Of a stretch of DNA of 40,459 nucleotides, positions 17,850-26,638 are shown in pieces; position 1 is the first letter of the stretch, and the number at the start of each line of letters is the position of its first letter. The DNA is from Verrucomicrobiota bacterium (GTDB lineage Bacteria; Verrucomicrobiota; Verrucomicrobiia; Limisphaerales; UBA8199). Made by a program: the position numbers and the translations under genes. The DNA lies in the NCBI GenBank assembly GCA_012517205.1, contig JAAYVL010000035.1, positions 1 through 40,459 of the forward strand. Direction: 5' to 3'. The notes below the pieces were generated by a model that did not search any database, was not told the origin of the DNA, and worked only from the letters and a program-made list of their open reading frames with translations.

Positions 17850-17948
17850 ATAGTTGCTCGCTTCCTCCGGCATTTGTCAAGCCGGGCCGGCTGGCGGGGG
17901 AATTTCCGGCTGGCCAATGCCGCTCTTTCCGGCTAAGGTCGGAGCGCA

Positions 17949-18899
17949 ATGATAAGTTCCTTGCCCAAACCGGAAGTCATCATCACCCACGAGAGCGACC
18001 TTGATGGGCTGGTGTCCGGCGTGCTTTTGCAGCGGCTGGCGCGCAAGCTCTTCGCCGCGGATGTTCGCCTTGAAGCTTACAACCATCACAACTGGCGGCA
18101 GCGCGAGTTGCGCGAGAAATCCGCGTGGGTGGCCGACCTGGCGTATGAGCCCCGCTTGGACCGTCCGAACTGGGTTATTATTGACCATCATGCCACGGCC
18201 CTGGCCCCCCGAAATGCCGTGTTCATCCACAGCCTGAATAAATCAGCCGCGCTGCTCTGCTATGAATTGTGCCGCCAGCAGGGGCTGGGCTCCCCGGAAC
18301 TCGACCGGTTGGTGCATCTGACCAATGTGGGAGACCTGTTTCTGGAGGACGACCCCGACTTCGTTCTCGCCAGTGACTATGCCAGCCTGGTCAAGCATTA
18401 CCAGTTCTGGAACCTCCACGCCCTGGTCAACGGGCAGATCGAGCAACTGCTCAATAATCCCCTGCTCCGCGTCATGGAGGTCAAGCGCAACATTGAGGAT
18501 CCGCTGGGGTTTGCGTGGGCCCGGGAGAATATCAATGAAATCTCGCCCCAGGTGGGTTTTGTGGACACCATCATTGGCAACACCAATCTGATCGTGCACC
18601 AACTCCTGGAGCAAGGCGCGACGAAGTATCCCGTGCTGCTGACGCTGTTCCGCCGCGCCAACGGGGTCATCATCGCCAGCCTGCGCAGCCGCAATGGCCA
18701 GGCTGTCAAAGTTGTCGAGAAACTCCAGGGCGGCGGCCACGCCAACGCCAGCGCCGCCACCTTGCCACGATCGGTTAAGACGATTCCGGATGCCATCACC
18801 TACCTGCGCCAGGTCCTTAACCCCCAAAAGGAAACTCCCGTAAACAGCCTGGAGGAGGCTTTTGCGGCTTTTGACCAGTCGCAAAAATCGGGGGCATGA
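17949..18899 (+). CDS. DHH/DHHA1-family phosphoesterase
   Basis: The 316-residue protein has the DHH phosphoesterase layout: THESDLDGL with metal-binding D17 and D19, a central D63 in VADLAYE, and the signature IIDHHAT at 79-81. The C-terminal DHHA1 domain has GGGHANASAATLP near residue 260. Relatives degrade short RNAs or cyclic dinucleotide products (NrnA, GdpP-type). It lacks membrane and GGDEF parts, so it is not GdpP-like; the exact substrate is unknown. GGAG lies 6 bases before the ATG. Since cdaA is present 17 kb away, a role in pApA or nanoRNA breakdown is conceivable, but this is inference. rph follows by 137 bases on the same strand. Confidence 0.8.
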   Translation: MISSLPKPEVIITHESDLDGLVSGVLLQRLARKLFAADVRLEAYNHHNWRQRELREKSAWVADLAYEPRLDRPNWVIIDHHATALAPRNAVFIHSLNKSAALLCYELCRQQGLGSPELDRLVHLTNVGDLFLEDDPDFVLASDYASLVKHYQFWNLHALVNGQIEQLLNNPLLRVMEVKRNIEDPLGFAWARENINEISPQVGFVDTIIGNTNLIVHQLLEQGATKYPVLLTLFRRANGVIIASLRSRNGQAVKVVEKLQGGGHANASAATLPRSVKTIPDAITYLRQVLNPQKETPVNSLEEAFAAFDQSQKSGA

Positions 18900-19036
18900 G
18901 AAATCCCCGCGCAGCGGCAGGGGGCTATCGCCCGCGGGGCCGGGAAAAGCCGCGCATCCGCATGGCGTCGCGGCGGGACGGGTGAGCTTTTCGTCGTTGC
19001 TCCCGGGGAAAGGCTTTCCTACTTTGCCGCCTGTTT

Positions 19037-19798
19037 ATGGCGCCGCCGCAATCAGCGACAACAACTCCGGTAGTCCGGGCAGATGGCCGCCGGACGAACC
19101 AACTACGTCCTGTCCGCTTTCAAAATCACATCGCCCCGTATGCCGCCGGTTCGACCTTGATCGAATGGGGCAATACGCGCGTGATTTGCGGCGTCACGGT
19201 CGAAGACGCCGTTCCCCGCTGGATGAAGGAGCAGGCCGTTCCCGGGGGCTGGATTACCGCGGAATACGCGATGCTCCCCTACTCGACCCTGAACCGCAAA
19301 CAGCGGGACAGCACCCGGGGAAAGATTGACGGCCGCTCCCAGGAAATCCAGCGCCTGATCGGCCGGGCGATGCGGACGGCCCTTGACCTGGAGAAACTGG
19401 GCGCCCGCACGTTGTGGGTGGATTGCGATGTGCTGCAGGCCGACGGCGGCACGCGCACGGCGGCCATTACGGGCAGCTACGTCGCGCTGGCCCTGGCTAT
19501 CCGCAAACTGATGGCGGAAGGCAAACTTTCGGAAAGCCCGCTGCGGCGCGCCGTTGCCGCGGTCAGCATTGGCATCGTCCAGAAACAGGCCCTGCTGGAC
19601 CTCTGCTACGAGGAAGATGTGGCGGCGGAAGTGGATCTGAACCTGGTCATGGATTCCGGCGGCGAATTCATTGAATTACAGGGCACCGGCGAGGAGGCAA
19701 CGTTCAGCGAGGAGCAACTGGCCGAAATGCTCGAGTTGGGCAAGGCCGGGGTGCGGGAACTGCTGGCCGCCCAACAGGCTGCCCTGACCGTTTTATAA
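19037..19798 (+). CDS. rph: Ribonuclease PH
   Basis: This phosphorolytic 3'-5' exoribonuclease trims tRNA 3' ends and forms a hexamer. The 253-residue protein has RADGRRTNQLRPV at the N-terminus and GWITAEYAMLPYSTLNRKQRD at about 71-91. GKIDGRSQEIQRLIGRAMR holds the substrate-binding arginines, and DCDVLQADGGTRTAAITG carries the catalytic acidic residues. The start ATG gives a slightly extended but normal N-terminus. No rdgB follows, unlike the common rph-rdgB pairing; instead an ABC permease gene starts 5 bases after the stop, so the three genes downstream of the DHH gene may be cotranscribed. Confidence 0.95.
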   Translation: MAPPQSATTTPVVRADGRRTNQLRPVRFQNHIAPYAAGSTLIEWGNTRVICGVTVEDAVPRWMKEQAVPGGWITAEYAMLPYSTLNRKQRDSTRGKIDGRSQEIQRLIGRAMRTALDLEKLGARTLWVDCDVLQADGGTRTAAITGSYVALALAIRKLMAEGKLSESPLRRAVAAVSIGIVQKQALLDLCYEEDVAAEVDLNLVMDSGGEFIELQGTGEEATFSEEQLAEMLELGKAGVRELLAAQQAALTVL

Positions 19799-19803
19799 AC
19801 CCG

Positions 19804-20958
19804 GTGAAATTTCTGCATTTGATCTGGAGCAACCTGATGCGAAGGAAGCTTCGCACTGCCCTGACCCTGCTCTCGATCGTGGTGGCATTCGTTCTTTTTG
19901 GTTTTCTGTGCGCCATCCGGCAGGCGCTGGCGGGCGGAGTGACCATGGCCGGGCAGAACCGCCTGGTGACGCGCCATAAAATCTCCATTATCCAGTCCCT
20001 GCCCGAATCGTACAAGCATCGGATGGAGCGGATTCCCGGGGTGGCCCTTGCCACCCAGGAATCGTGGTTTGGCGGCGTTTACCAGGATCCGAAGAATTTC
20101 TTTCCCCAAATGTCGGTCGTGCCCGAGGAGTATCTGGCGATGTATCCCGAGTATCTCCTGGCGCCGGAACAGAAGCAGGCCTGGCTGGCCACCCGCACCG
20201 GGGCCATCGTCGGGCGGAAAACGGCGGAGCGGTTCCAATGGAAGATTGGCGATCGGATTCCCCTCCAGTCCTCGATCTGGACAAAATCCGATGGAAGCCG
20301 GTTATGGGAATTTGACCTCGTGGGGATTTATGACGGGCGGGATAAAGAAACGGATACCAGCCTGCTCTTTTTCCGCTATGACTACTTCGACGAGGCGCGG
20401 GTGTGGAATAAAGGGCAGGTGGGCTGGTATATGGTTCAGGTGACGGATCCGTCCCAGGCGGCGGAAATCGCCCGGCGGATTGACGAGGAGTTCGAGAACT
20501 CCGCGGCGGAAACGAAGACGGAGCCGGAGGGCGCATTTTTGCAAGCCTGGGCCAAGCAGATCGGGGACATTACCCTGATTACGGCGACGATTTTGAGCGC
20601 CGTTTTCTTTACCATTCTGCTGGTGTCGGGCAACACCATGAGCCAGGCGGTGCGGGAGCGTACGGGAGAACTGGGCGCGCTGAAAGCGATGGGTTTTACC
20701 AGCCCGCAGGTGCTGGCGCTGGTGCTGGCGGAATCCTGCCTGCTGGCGCTCCTGGGCGGCGGCCTTGGCCTGGGGCTGGCGTGGCTGCTCGTTGCGCGGG
20801 GCGATCCAACCGGCGGGATGCTGCCCATGTTCTTTTTCCCGAAAGGAGACTTGCTCCGCGGGGTGGGATTCAGCGCATCCCTGGGCGTGCTCGCGGGGAT
20901 CTTTCCCGCCTGGCGAGCGATGCGCCTTCGGGTTGCGGATGCGCTCCGGAGGATGTGA
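19804..20958 (+). CDS. ABC transporter permease, FtsX/MacB/LolC type (first of tandem pair)
   Basis: The 384-residue membrane protein has the FtsX-type layout. TM1 (about 18-38, TALTLLSIVVAFVLFGFLCAI) is followed by a periplasmic domain of about 220 residues. Three TMs follow near 257-278, 303-335 and 348-370, with the GELGALKAMGFTSPQVLALVLAES coupling region between them. It ends in AWRAMRLRVADALRRM. The start is a GTG 5 bases after rph. Such permeases drive export or lipoprotein movement when paired with a MacB/LolD-like ATPase, which is not visible here. The second permease starts 6 bases later, so the two probably form a heterodimer. Confidence 0.85.
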   Translation: MKFLHLIWSNLMRRKLRTALTLLSIVVAFVLFGFLCAIRQALAGGVTMAGQNRLVTRHKISIIQSLPESYKHRMERIPGVALATQESWFGGVYQDPKNFFPQMSVVPEEYLAMYPEYLLAPEQKQAWLATRTGAIVGRKTAERFQWKIGDRIPLQSSIWTKSDGSRLWEFDLVGIYDGRDKETDTSLLFFRYDYFDEARVWNKGQVGWYMVQVTDPSQAAEIARRIDEEFENSAAETKTEPEGAFLQAWAKQIGDITLITATILSAVFFTILLVSGNTMSQAVRERTGELGALKAMGFTSPQVLALVLAESCLLALLGGGLGLGLAWLLVARGDPTGGMLPMFFFPKGDLLRGVGFSASLGVLAGIFPAWRAMRLRVADALRRM

Positions 20959-20964
20959 CCGGGT

Positions 20965-22164
20965 ATGGCGGGTCCCATCAACTGGCTTTCCCAGGTTGCC
21001 TCCGTCAGCAAGTTCGGCTTGCTGAGCATTCCGCAGCGGCGGGGTTCGGTCGCGGCGGCGGTGTTTGGCATCGCCGGGGTCGTGGCGGTGTTGGTGGGGG
21101 TGCTCTCCATGGGCGTCGGATTCCAGCGGGCGCTGCAATCTTCCGGCGCGCCGGATGCGGCCATCGTTCTGCGCAGCGGAGCCGACAGCGAGATGGTTAG
21201 TGGCTTCCTGCGGGAAAGCACGCGCGTGATTGCCGACGCGCCCGGCGTGGCGCATACGGAGGATGGCCCGCTGGCCTCCGCGGAACTTTACGTGCTCATC
21301 AACCTGCTCAAGCGCTCGACGGGCACCGACGCCAATGTGCCGATGCGCGGCGTGGAGCAGGCCGCGCTGCGAGTGCGCGACCAGTTGCAAATCCTGGACG
21401 GGCGCATGTTCGAGTGGGGGCGCAATGAGGTCATCATCGGGGTGGGCGCCGCCAGCGAGTTTGTGGGGCTGGAATTGGGGGGTAATCTGCGCGTCGGGCA
21501 GCGCGAGTGGCCGATCGTGGGCGTCTTCTCCGCCGGAGGCGGCACGGCGGAATCGGAAATCTGGACCGATGCGCGCGTGCTGCAATCCGCCTACAAGCGC
21601 GGCGACACCTTTCAATCCGTCCATGTGAAGCTGAGTTCGCCGGCGGCCTTTCAGGAATTCAAGGATGCCCTGACCACCGACCCCCGCCTCAACGTGAAGG
21701 TGCTCCGCCAGACCGAGTATTACGCCCAACAGTCAACCGCCGTCACGCGCCTGATCCGCACGCTGGGCTATCTTATCGCCTTCCTGATGGCCATCGGGGC
21801 CGTGTTTGGCGCGCTCAACACGATGTACAGTTCGGTATCGGCGCGAACGCGCGAGATTGCCACGCTGCGCGCGCTGGGGTTCGGCAGCGGAGCGGTCGTC
21901 CTCTCCGTAATGATCGAGTCGCTGGTGCTGGCGCTCACTGGCGGCGGCGTCGGAGCGGTTGGCGCTTACCTCACCTTCAACGGTCTCCACACCTCCACGA
22001 TGAATTGGAACAGCTTCAGCCAGGTGACCTTTGCCTTCGCGGTGACGCCGGAACTGCTGGGGCAAGGGATTGTATGGTCGGTGTTCATCGGCCTGATTGG
22101 CGGGTTGTTTCCGGCCTTGCGCGGCGCTCGCCTGCCGATTGCCGCCGCTCTGCGCGAGTTGTAA
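20965..22164 (+). CDS. ABC transporter permease, FtsX/MacB type (second of tandem pair)
   Basis: This 399-residue protein has the same architecture as its upstream partner: TM1 at about 26-52, a periplasmic MacB-like domain to about 265, then three TM segments (about 270-290, 310-345 and 360-385). TREIATLRALGFGSGAVVLSVMIES is the cytoplasmic loop that contacts the ATPase in this family, and FPALRGARLPIAAALREL closes the protein. The ATG lies 6 bases after the first permease stop. No ATP-binding subunit or membrane fusion protein is encoded beside it. The gene converges with the zinc-ribbon protein gene with only 8 bases between them. Confidence 0.85.
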   Translation: MAGPINWLSQVASVSKFGLLSIPQRRGSVAAAVFGIAGVVAVLVGVLSMGVGFQRALQSSGAPDAAIVLRSGADSEMVSGFLRESTRVIADAPGVAHTEDGPLASAELYVLINLLKRSTGTDANVPMRGVEQAALRVRDQLQILDGRMFEWGRNEVIIGVGAASEFVGLELGGNLRVGQREWPIVGVFSAGGGTAESEIWTDARVLQSAYKRGDTFQSVHVKLSSPAAFQEFKDALTTDPRLNVKVLRQTEYYAQQSTAVTRLIRTLGYLIAFLMAIGAVFGALNTMYSSVSARTREIATLRALGFGSGAVVLSVMIESLVLALTGGGVGAVGAYLTFNGLHTSTMNWNSFSQVTFAFAVTPELLGQGIVWSVFIGLIGGLFPALRGARLPIAAALREL

Positions 22165-22172
22165 TCGTCCGC

Positions 22173-22499
22173 TTAGCGTTTCGCCGGGGCAGGAGCATTG
22201 GTTTCGCTGGTTATCCCGGCGCCCGCCGCTTTCTGCTTTTGGCGCACCGCCAGTTTTTCAAAACGCGTCACCCCCACCACGGCGGCGATCAAGCCCGCAA
22301 GCAGTATGCCGATCCCGATCAGGCTGTAAACGATCGTTGCCCGCGAGATGGTTGACTCTTCTGCCGGTGGCGCCAGGCGCAATTCCGTCTGCTGCTTGCA
22401 GCACGGGCAGGGCGCCCGGGTGCCGATCATTTCCGCCGGAAAGGTGAAGGAACCGCCGCATTCGGCGCAGATGCCCGGCAAACGCTTGGTTGGCTTCAT
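22173..22499 (-). CDS. Small zinc-ribbon membrane protein of unknown function
   Basis: This protein of about 108 residues has a zinc-ribbon-like knuckle pair (ICAEC with C11/C14 and APCPCC with C31/C34), one membrane segment (about 57-78, IVYSLIGIGILLAGLIAAVVGV) and a basic, Ala/Pro-rich tail. The frame is open to an ATG at 22586, but that start would leave only 9 bases to the divergent protease gene. The ATG at 22499 places the Cys motif near the N-terminus and leaves 96 bases for promoters. The function is not known; similar small CxxC-plus-TM proteins are frequent in this phylum. Confidence 0.6.
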   Translation of the reverse strand: MKPTKRLPGICAECGGSFTFPAEMIGTRAPCPCCKQQTELRLAPPAEESTISRATIVYSLIGIGILLAGLIAAVVGVTRFEKLAVRQKQKAAGAGITSETNAPAPAKR

Positions 22500-22595
22500 A
22501 ACGCTCGCTGGAATACCCGAAAACGTGGCCGCCGTCACGCCCTTGCGCATTTTTCGCTTGGCGCGGATGCCGGATCCCGGAATCATCTTCTGTCA

Positions 22596-23270
22596 ATGAC
22601 GTTTCTTCGCCGTAAATTTGAGGGCTCGCCGGAGTACGCGCGAGTTGCGCCGTTCGTGATTTTCGTCGCGCTCACGGCCCTGCAAGGGCACCTGGGTGAG
22701 GATTCGCGTTATTGGATTTATCTCCTCAAGACGCTGGTGGGCGCCTGGCTGATCTGGGAAATGCGCCCGTTTGTCCTGGAGATGCGCTGGAAGTTGAGCT
22801 GGGAAGCCGTTTTGGTGGGGGTGGCGATCTTTGCTGTCTGGGTGGGACTGGATGGCTGGTATCCCCGGCTGAGCGAAGTGACGGAACCGGGCTGGAATCC
22901 GCATTTGCGGTATGGCGAAGGCTCCGCCCTGGCGTGGCTCTACGTAGTGACCCGCATCGTCGGTTCATCCCTGGTCGTGCCGCCGATTGAAGAGGTCTTT
23001 TATCGCTCCTTCCTCTATCGCGTGCTTGTGAAGCGGGACTTTCGCGCCATGCCGCTCAGCCAGTTCCACGGGCTTTCTTTTGTCGTCACCTCAGCCATCT
23101 TTGGCCTTTTGCACCCGGATCGCTGGCTGGCCGGCATCTTATGCGGCCTGGCCTACCAGTGGCTGGTCATTCGCAAGCAACGGCTGGGCGATGCGATGAC
23201 GGCACATGCCATCACCAATTTTCTGCTCGGCTTGTGGGTGGCTTGGAAGGGAGCCTGGATTTTCTGGTGA
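22596..23270 (+). CDS. CPBP-family intramembrane metalloprotease (exosortase-associated CAAX type)
   Basis: The 224-residue polytopic protein has the CPBP/Abi motifs in order: VVPPIEEVFYRSFLYR with E132 and E133, FGLLHPDRWLAG with H173, and HAITNFLLG with H204 and N208. Several hydrophobic segments flank them. The short length and overall wording resemble the CAAX-protease-related subfamily that accompanies exosortase/PEP-CTERM systems, but no exosortase or PEP-CTERM protein was seen here, so that link is tentative. Such proteases cleave membrane substrates or process prenylated or exported proteins. It is divergent from the zinc-ribbon protein gene. Confidence 0.8.
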   Translation: MTFLRRKFEGSPEYARVAPFVIFVALTALQGHLGEDSRYWIYLLKTLVGAWLIWEMRPFVLEMRWKLSWEAVLVGVAIFAVWVGLDGWYPRLSEVTEPGWNPHLRYGEGSALAWLYVVTRIVGSSLVVPPIEEVFYRSFLYRVLVKRDFRAMPLSQFHGLSFVVTSAIFGLLHPDRWLAGILCGLAYQWLVIRKQRLGDAMTAHAITNFLLGLWVAWKGAWIFW

Positions 23271-23400
23271 GCCTGGGCAAGGGCAACAACTTTCTAATAC
23301 CGGGCCAGAGGTCCGCTCTTGAATCGCGAAAGCAACGGCGCGGCTTCCAACGGCCAGGCTAAGCCGCCCGCGCGAAAATCGGCGTTTAATTTATCATCCC

Positions 23401-25080
23401 GTGCTGCCGTGCCTGATATTCGAGGATGAGCATTTGCTGGTGGTCAACAAACCCGCCGGTCTGAATACACATGCCCCCAGCCCCTACGCCGGGGATGGGC
23501 TCTATGACTGGCTGCGCCACCGCGAGCCCCGGTGGGCGGCCCTGGCCATTATTCACCGGCTCGATAAGGAAACTTCCGGCGTGATGGTCTTTGCCAAGAC
23601 GCCGCAGGCCAACCGCTCCCTCACGGCGCAATTCACAGCGCGCGTGGTGCGAAAGAAATATCTGCTGCTGACCGATCGCCCGGCCCGGCAAAAGGAGTTT
23701 GTGGTCAAGAGCACGCTGGTTCGACGGGGCGACCGCTACCTGAGCCAACCCCTGACACGCGGCGGCGGGATTGCGGAAACCCGGTTCCGGTCAGTCAGAA
23801 TGCCGCATGTCCCGGGCAAAACAGCCGATCACTGGCACTGGTTCGAAGCCGAACCGCTAACCGGGCGCACCCACCAGATACGGGTCCACGCAGCCGCGAA
23901 CGGTATTCCCATACTGGGGGACACGCTATACGGCGGCACGCCTGCGCCCCGGGTTTGCTTACAGGCTGTGGAATTGCAACTAAAACATCCCGCTTCCGGC
24001 GAAGTAATGCAGTTCTCCGTTCCCATAGACCTCCCGCCTACAGGCATCCAGAGTTACGCGGCGGCGCAGACGAAGGGCGGTTTGCTGTGGACTACTGCTT
24101 CCTGGCCGTCTTTGGCTTTGCGCCAGGCGACGATTGAAGGCGAGGAAACCCAAGCGTATCGGCTTGTCCATGGCGCGAGCGACGGGTGCCCCGGCTGGTA
24201 TCTTGACCGCGTGGGAGATTTCCTGCTCTCGCAAAGCGAGTCGCCGCTCACCGCAGCGCAACAGAACGAACTGGAGCATTTCGCCGCAACCCTCGCCCGG
24301 CAGGGCGCCTACCACAAGCTCCTGGCGCGTCAACCAGGGCAGGTTCAACGCCTGGCGGCTTCACCCCGGCTTGTTTTCGGAAAACCCGCGCCGGAACGTT
24401 TCGCGGTTCGCGAAAACGGCGTAGCGTATGAACTCAGCTTTAGCGAAGGCTATTCCATGGGGCTTTTTCTCGACCAACGCGACAACCGTCGCCGTTTGCT
24501 CAGTCGCCATGTTGCCGCGGGCTTCCCGCTTTGCCTTCCGCCGCCCGCCTCCCGACAATGGGAAGCGCTCAACACCTTTGCCTATACTTGCGGGTTTTCC
24601 GTTTGCGCGGCACGCGCGGGAGCGCGTGTAACGAGCATTGACCTCTCGAAGCGCTACCTGGAATGGGGCCGGCGCAACTTTCGCCTGAACCAGCTTGACC
24701 CGGAACAACACAACTTTATACACGGCGACACCTTGGACTGGCTGCGGCGGCTGGAAAAGAAGAAGCGGCCTTTCGATGTGATTCTGCTCGACCCGCCCAC
24801 CTTTTCCCAGTCGAAAACGTCCGGAATATTTCGCGCGGAAAAGGACTATGAAAAACTCATAACCGCCGCGTTACCCCTGCTCCCGGCCGGAGGAGTTCTG
24901 TTTGCCTCGACGAATGCCGCGGCTTGGCCGCCCGAAGAATTTATCGCCGCTATCGAGCGAGCTATCCGCCGGGCGCGCCGGAAAATTATACAGCGTCATT
25001 CTGTCCCACAACCACTTGATTTCCCTGTTTCACGCGCCGAGCCGGCTTATCTGAAGACCGTGTGGCTGCGGGTGGAATAG
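23401..25080 (+). CDS. Fusion of RluA-type pseudouridine synthase and RlmI-like rRNA methyltransferase
   Basis: One 559-residue frame joins two RNA-modifying enzymes. The first part (about 1-222) is an RluA-family pseudouridine synthase without an S4 domain: HRLDKETSG with catalytic D55, and GRTHQIRVHA. The second part (about 225-559) resembles class I SAM methyltransferases of the RlmI/RlmK group: a PUA-like N-terminal segment, then GYSMGLFLDQRDNRR, the SAM-binding NTFAYTCGFSVCAARAG, DLSKRYLEWGRRN, and the catalytic-site-like VILLDPPTFSQSK. The frame starts at a GTG and has no internal stop or visible frameshift. The probable target is 23S rRNA, but the exact nucleotides are not predictable. 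Confidence 0.85.
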   Translation: MLPCLIFEDEHLLVVNKPAGLNTHAPSPYAGDGLYDWLRHREPRWAALAIIHRLDKETSGVMVFAKTPQANRSLTAQFTARVVRKKYLLLTDRPARQKEFVVKSTLVRRGDRYLSQPLTRGGGIAETRFRSVRMPHVPGKTADHWHWFEAEPLTGRTHQIRVHAAANGIPILGDTLYGGTPAPRVCLQAVELQLKHPASGEVMQFSVPIDLPPTGIQSYAAAQTKGGLLWTTASWPSLALRQATIEGEETQAYRLVHGASDGCPGWYLDRVGDFLLSQSESPLTAAQQNELEHFAATLARQGAYHKLLARQPGQVQRLAASPRLVFGKPAPERFAVRENGVAYELSFSEGYSMGLFLDQRDNRRRLLSRHVAAGFPLCLPPPASRQWEALNTFAYTCGFSVCAARAGARVTSIDLSKRYLEWGRRNFRLNQLDPEQHNFIHGDTLDWLRRLEKKKRPFDVILLDPPTFSQSKTSGIFRAEKDYEKLITAALPLLPAGGVLFASTNAAAWPPEEFIAAIERAIRRARRKIIQRHSVPQPLDFPVSRAEPAYLKTVWLRVE

Positions 25081-25166
25081 CATGCTCATCCACGCATCCG
25101 CGCAAGTCATGCACGCCACGCTCCCTGCCTCGCCGCACCCTCAATCGCTGCCCTCTTAAAACCGGA

Positions 25167-26615
25167 CTACGGTTTCTTTCGACGCTCAATCGAATGCGTT
25201 ATCAGACTGCCTTGCGGCGCGCTGCGCGAGCGCTGCAAATAATGCAAGGCGACAATGCCACCCGTGATTAGCGCTAGCGCGAGCGCCGCCAGCCACAGAT
25301 TCTTGCGTGACGCCGAAGGGGTCGCCGCCGCAACCGCAGCCGTCTGCACCACGGAAACCGCCCCCGCAGGAGACGAAACAATCGCCGGAACAGATGGCGA
25401 TGATGAAAAAGGGATATTCGTAGCGGTGGCCAAAGAACTGGTCCCTGCCGATTCCCGCACAAGCGGTGGCGGGGGCGGAGTTGGCTTTGACTCGGGAGCA
25501 GGAACCGGCTTGGGGGGCGCATCTGCTTCAGACTTTGGGGCAGAACTCGCAACTGGCGATGAGGCGCCCACTTTTGGTTCCACCAGTTCCGGGGCGATTT
25601 TCGGTTTTATAATCGGCGCTGGCGGCTCCGCCTTTGGCAACAGCGGCACGGGCGCGGGAGTTTTAGCCTCTGCCGGAGCCGCCTTCGCTTGTTCGACTTT
25701 CGCCGGAATGGCGGAGGTTGCGGATGATTTAATAGCCGTTGCCTTCGCGGCGTTCGTGGACATCGCCGAAGGAACAGGCGCTTCGGCCTTGACGGGCACG
25801 GGCGCAGGCTTGGCTACGGGTGCCTCCTCAGGGCGAGGTTGTTTCTTGGGCTGGTCAGATGATGCCGAAGATTTTGCCTCCGCCGGGCGTTTGGGATCAG
25901 ATGGCTTGCCCGCAACGACCTCCGGCGGAGCTTCTGGCAAAGGAGGAAATTGCAACGCCTGGGGCGCCATGTTAAGGGAACAATGGATTAATTGGCCTAG
26001 CTGCGCCCTCAAAATCGTCACAAACGGCATCTGCGCTTTTTTTTGCTGGTTGCGCCCGCGGCGATAATAATCTGCGATTTGAGGGTCGAAGGGAGTGCCC
26101 TGGACTTTCTCGTCACCGCTGGAAATAAGCATTATGGTAATCTGATCGGAATTCCCGATGACGCGGTCCAGCGCTGGCTGGACGCTATCAAAGTTCGCCC
26201 GCCCCGCATATTGCTGAGTCTCAAGAAAAGCAATCGTGCGCGCGGCAATCTCCTCCCGTCCTTCATGCGACCACACCTGCAGGGGGAGGCGCCCTGCATA
26301 CAGCCCCTGGTTAAAGGTCCAAAGACCCAGCGTATCGCCACGCCGTATCTGCCCGTTGAACCCGGACAGGATCAAACCGCGGACTACCTGGAGCATGGCC
26401 TCGCTACGCCGCTGCATGGAACGGGAAGTGTCCACAATAAACAGGTAGCGGTTGCCCTTTGGCTGCACACTATTGGTCTGTGCGCGGAGGGGGAACGGAG
26501 CCAGCCCCACCAAAAGCGCCAGCCCCACCATTCCCAGCCGAATCAACCAACATCCGGAACCGCGACCGTAACGGGATTCTCCAACTCTTTTATCAATCTG
26601 GTTTTGTTTTCCCAC
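25167..26615 (-). CDS. Membrane-anchored VWA-domain protein with long Pro/Ala linker
   Basis: The 482-residue protein starts with a basic region and a hydrophobic signal/anchor (about 25-45, ending FPLRAQT). A von Willebrand A domain (about 52-220) follows, with the metal-ion site DTSRS at 62-66. Next comes a low-complexity Pro/Ala/Lys linker of about 200 residues, then a TM helix (about 440-462) and a basic tail ending in IERRKKP. The VWA domain is therefore probably extracytoplasmic and both ends may be membrane-linked. VWA domains mediate metal-dependent protein contacts; no partner is evident. It is 23 bases downstream of the NYN nuclease gene, so the two are likely cotranscribed. Confidence 0.8.
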   Translation of the reverse strand: MGKQNQIDKRVGESRYGRGSGCWLIRLGMVGLALLVGLAPFPLRAQTNSVQPKGNRYLFIVDTSRSMQRRSEAMLQVVRGLILSGFNGQIRRGDTLGLWTFNQGLYAGRLPLQVWSHEGREEIAARTIAFLETQQYAGRANFDSVQPALDRVIGNSDQITIMLISSGDEKVQGTPFDPQIADYYRRGRNQQKKAQMPFVTILRAQLGQLIHCSLNMAPQALQFPPLPEAPPEVVAGKPSDPKRPAEAKSSASSDQPKKQPRPEEAPVAKPAPVPVKAEAPVPSAMSTNAAKATAIKSSATSAIPAKVEQAKAAPAEAKTPAPVPLLPKAEPPAPIIKPKIAPELVEPKVGASSPVASSAPKSEADAPPKPVPAPESKPTPPPPPLVRESAGTSSLATATNIPFSSSPSVPAIVSSPAGAVSVVQTAAVAAATPSASRKNLWLAALALALITGGIVALHYLQRSRSAPQGSLITHSIERRKKP

Positions 26616-26638
26616 GCTACTCTTTCTGGAACAGCCAG

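Noticed and set aside
16954-17949. A 331-codon minus-strand frame overlapping the SDR gene
   Set aside because: It is an alternative frame of the same strand with Arg/Gly/Pro-rich composition; the SDR frame carries the Rossmann and YxxxK motifs.
18905-18939. Hairpin CCCCGCG/CGCGGGG after the DHH gene as a terminator
   Set aside because: The stem is present, but the loop is long (21 bases) and no T-rich run follows, so it was not listed as a terminator.
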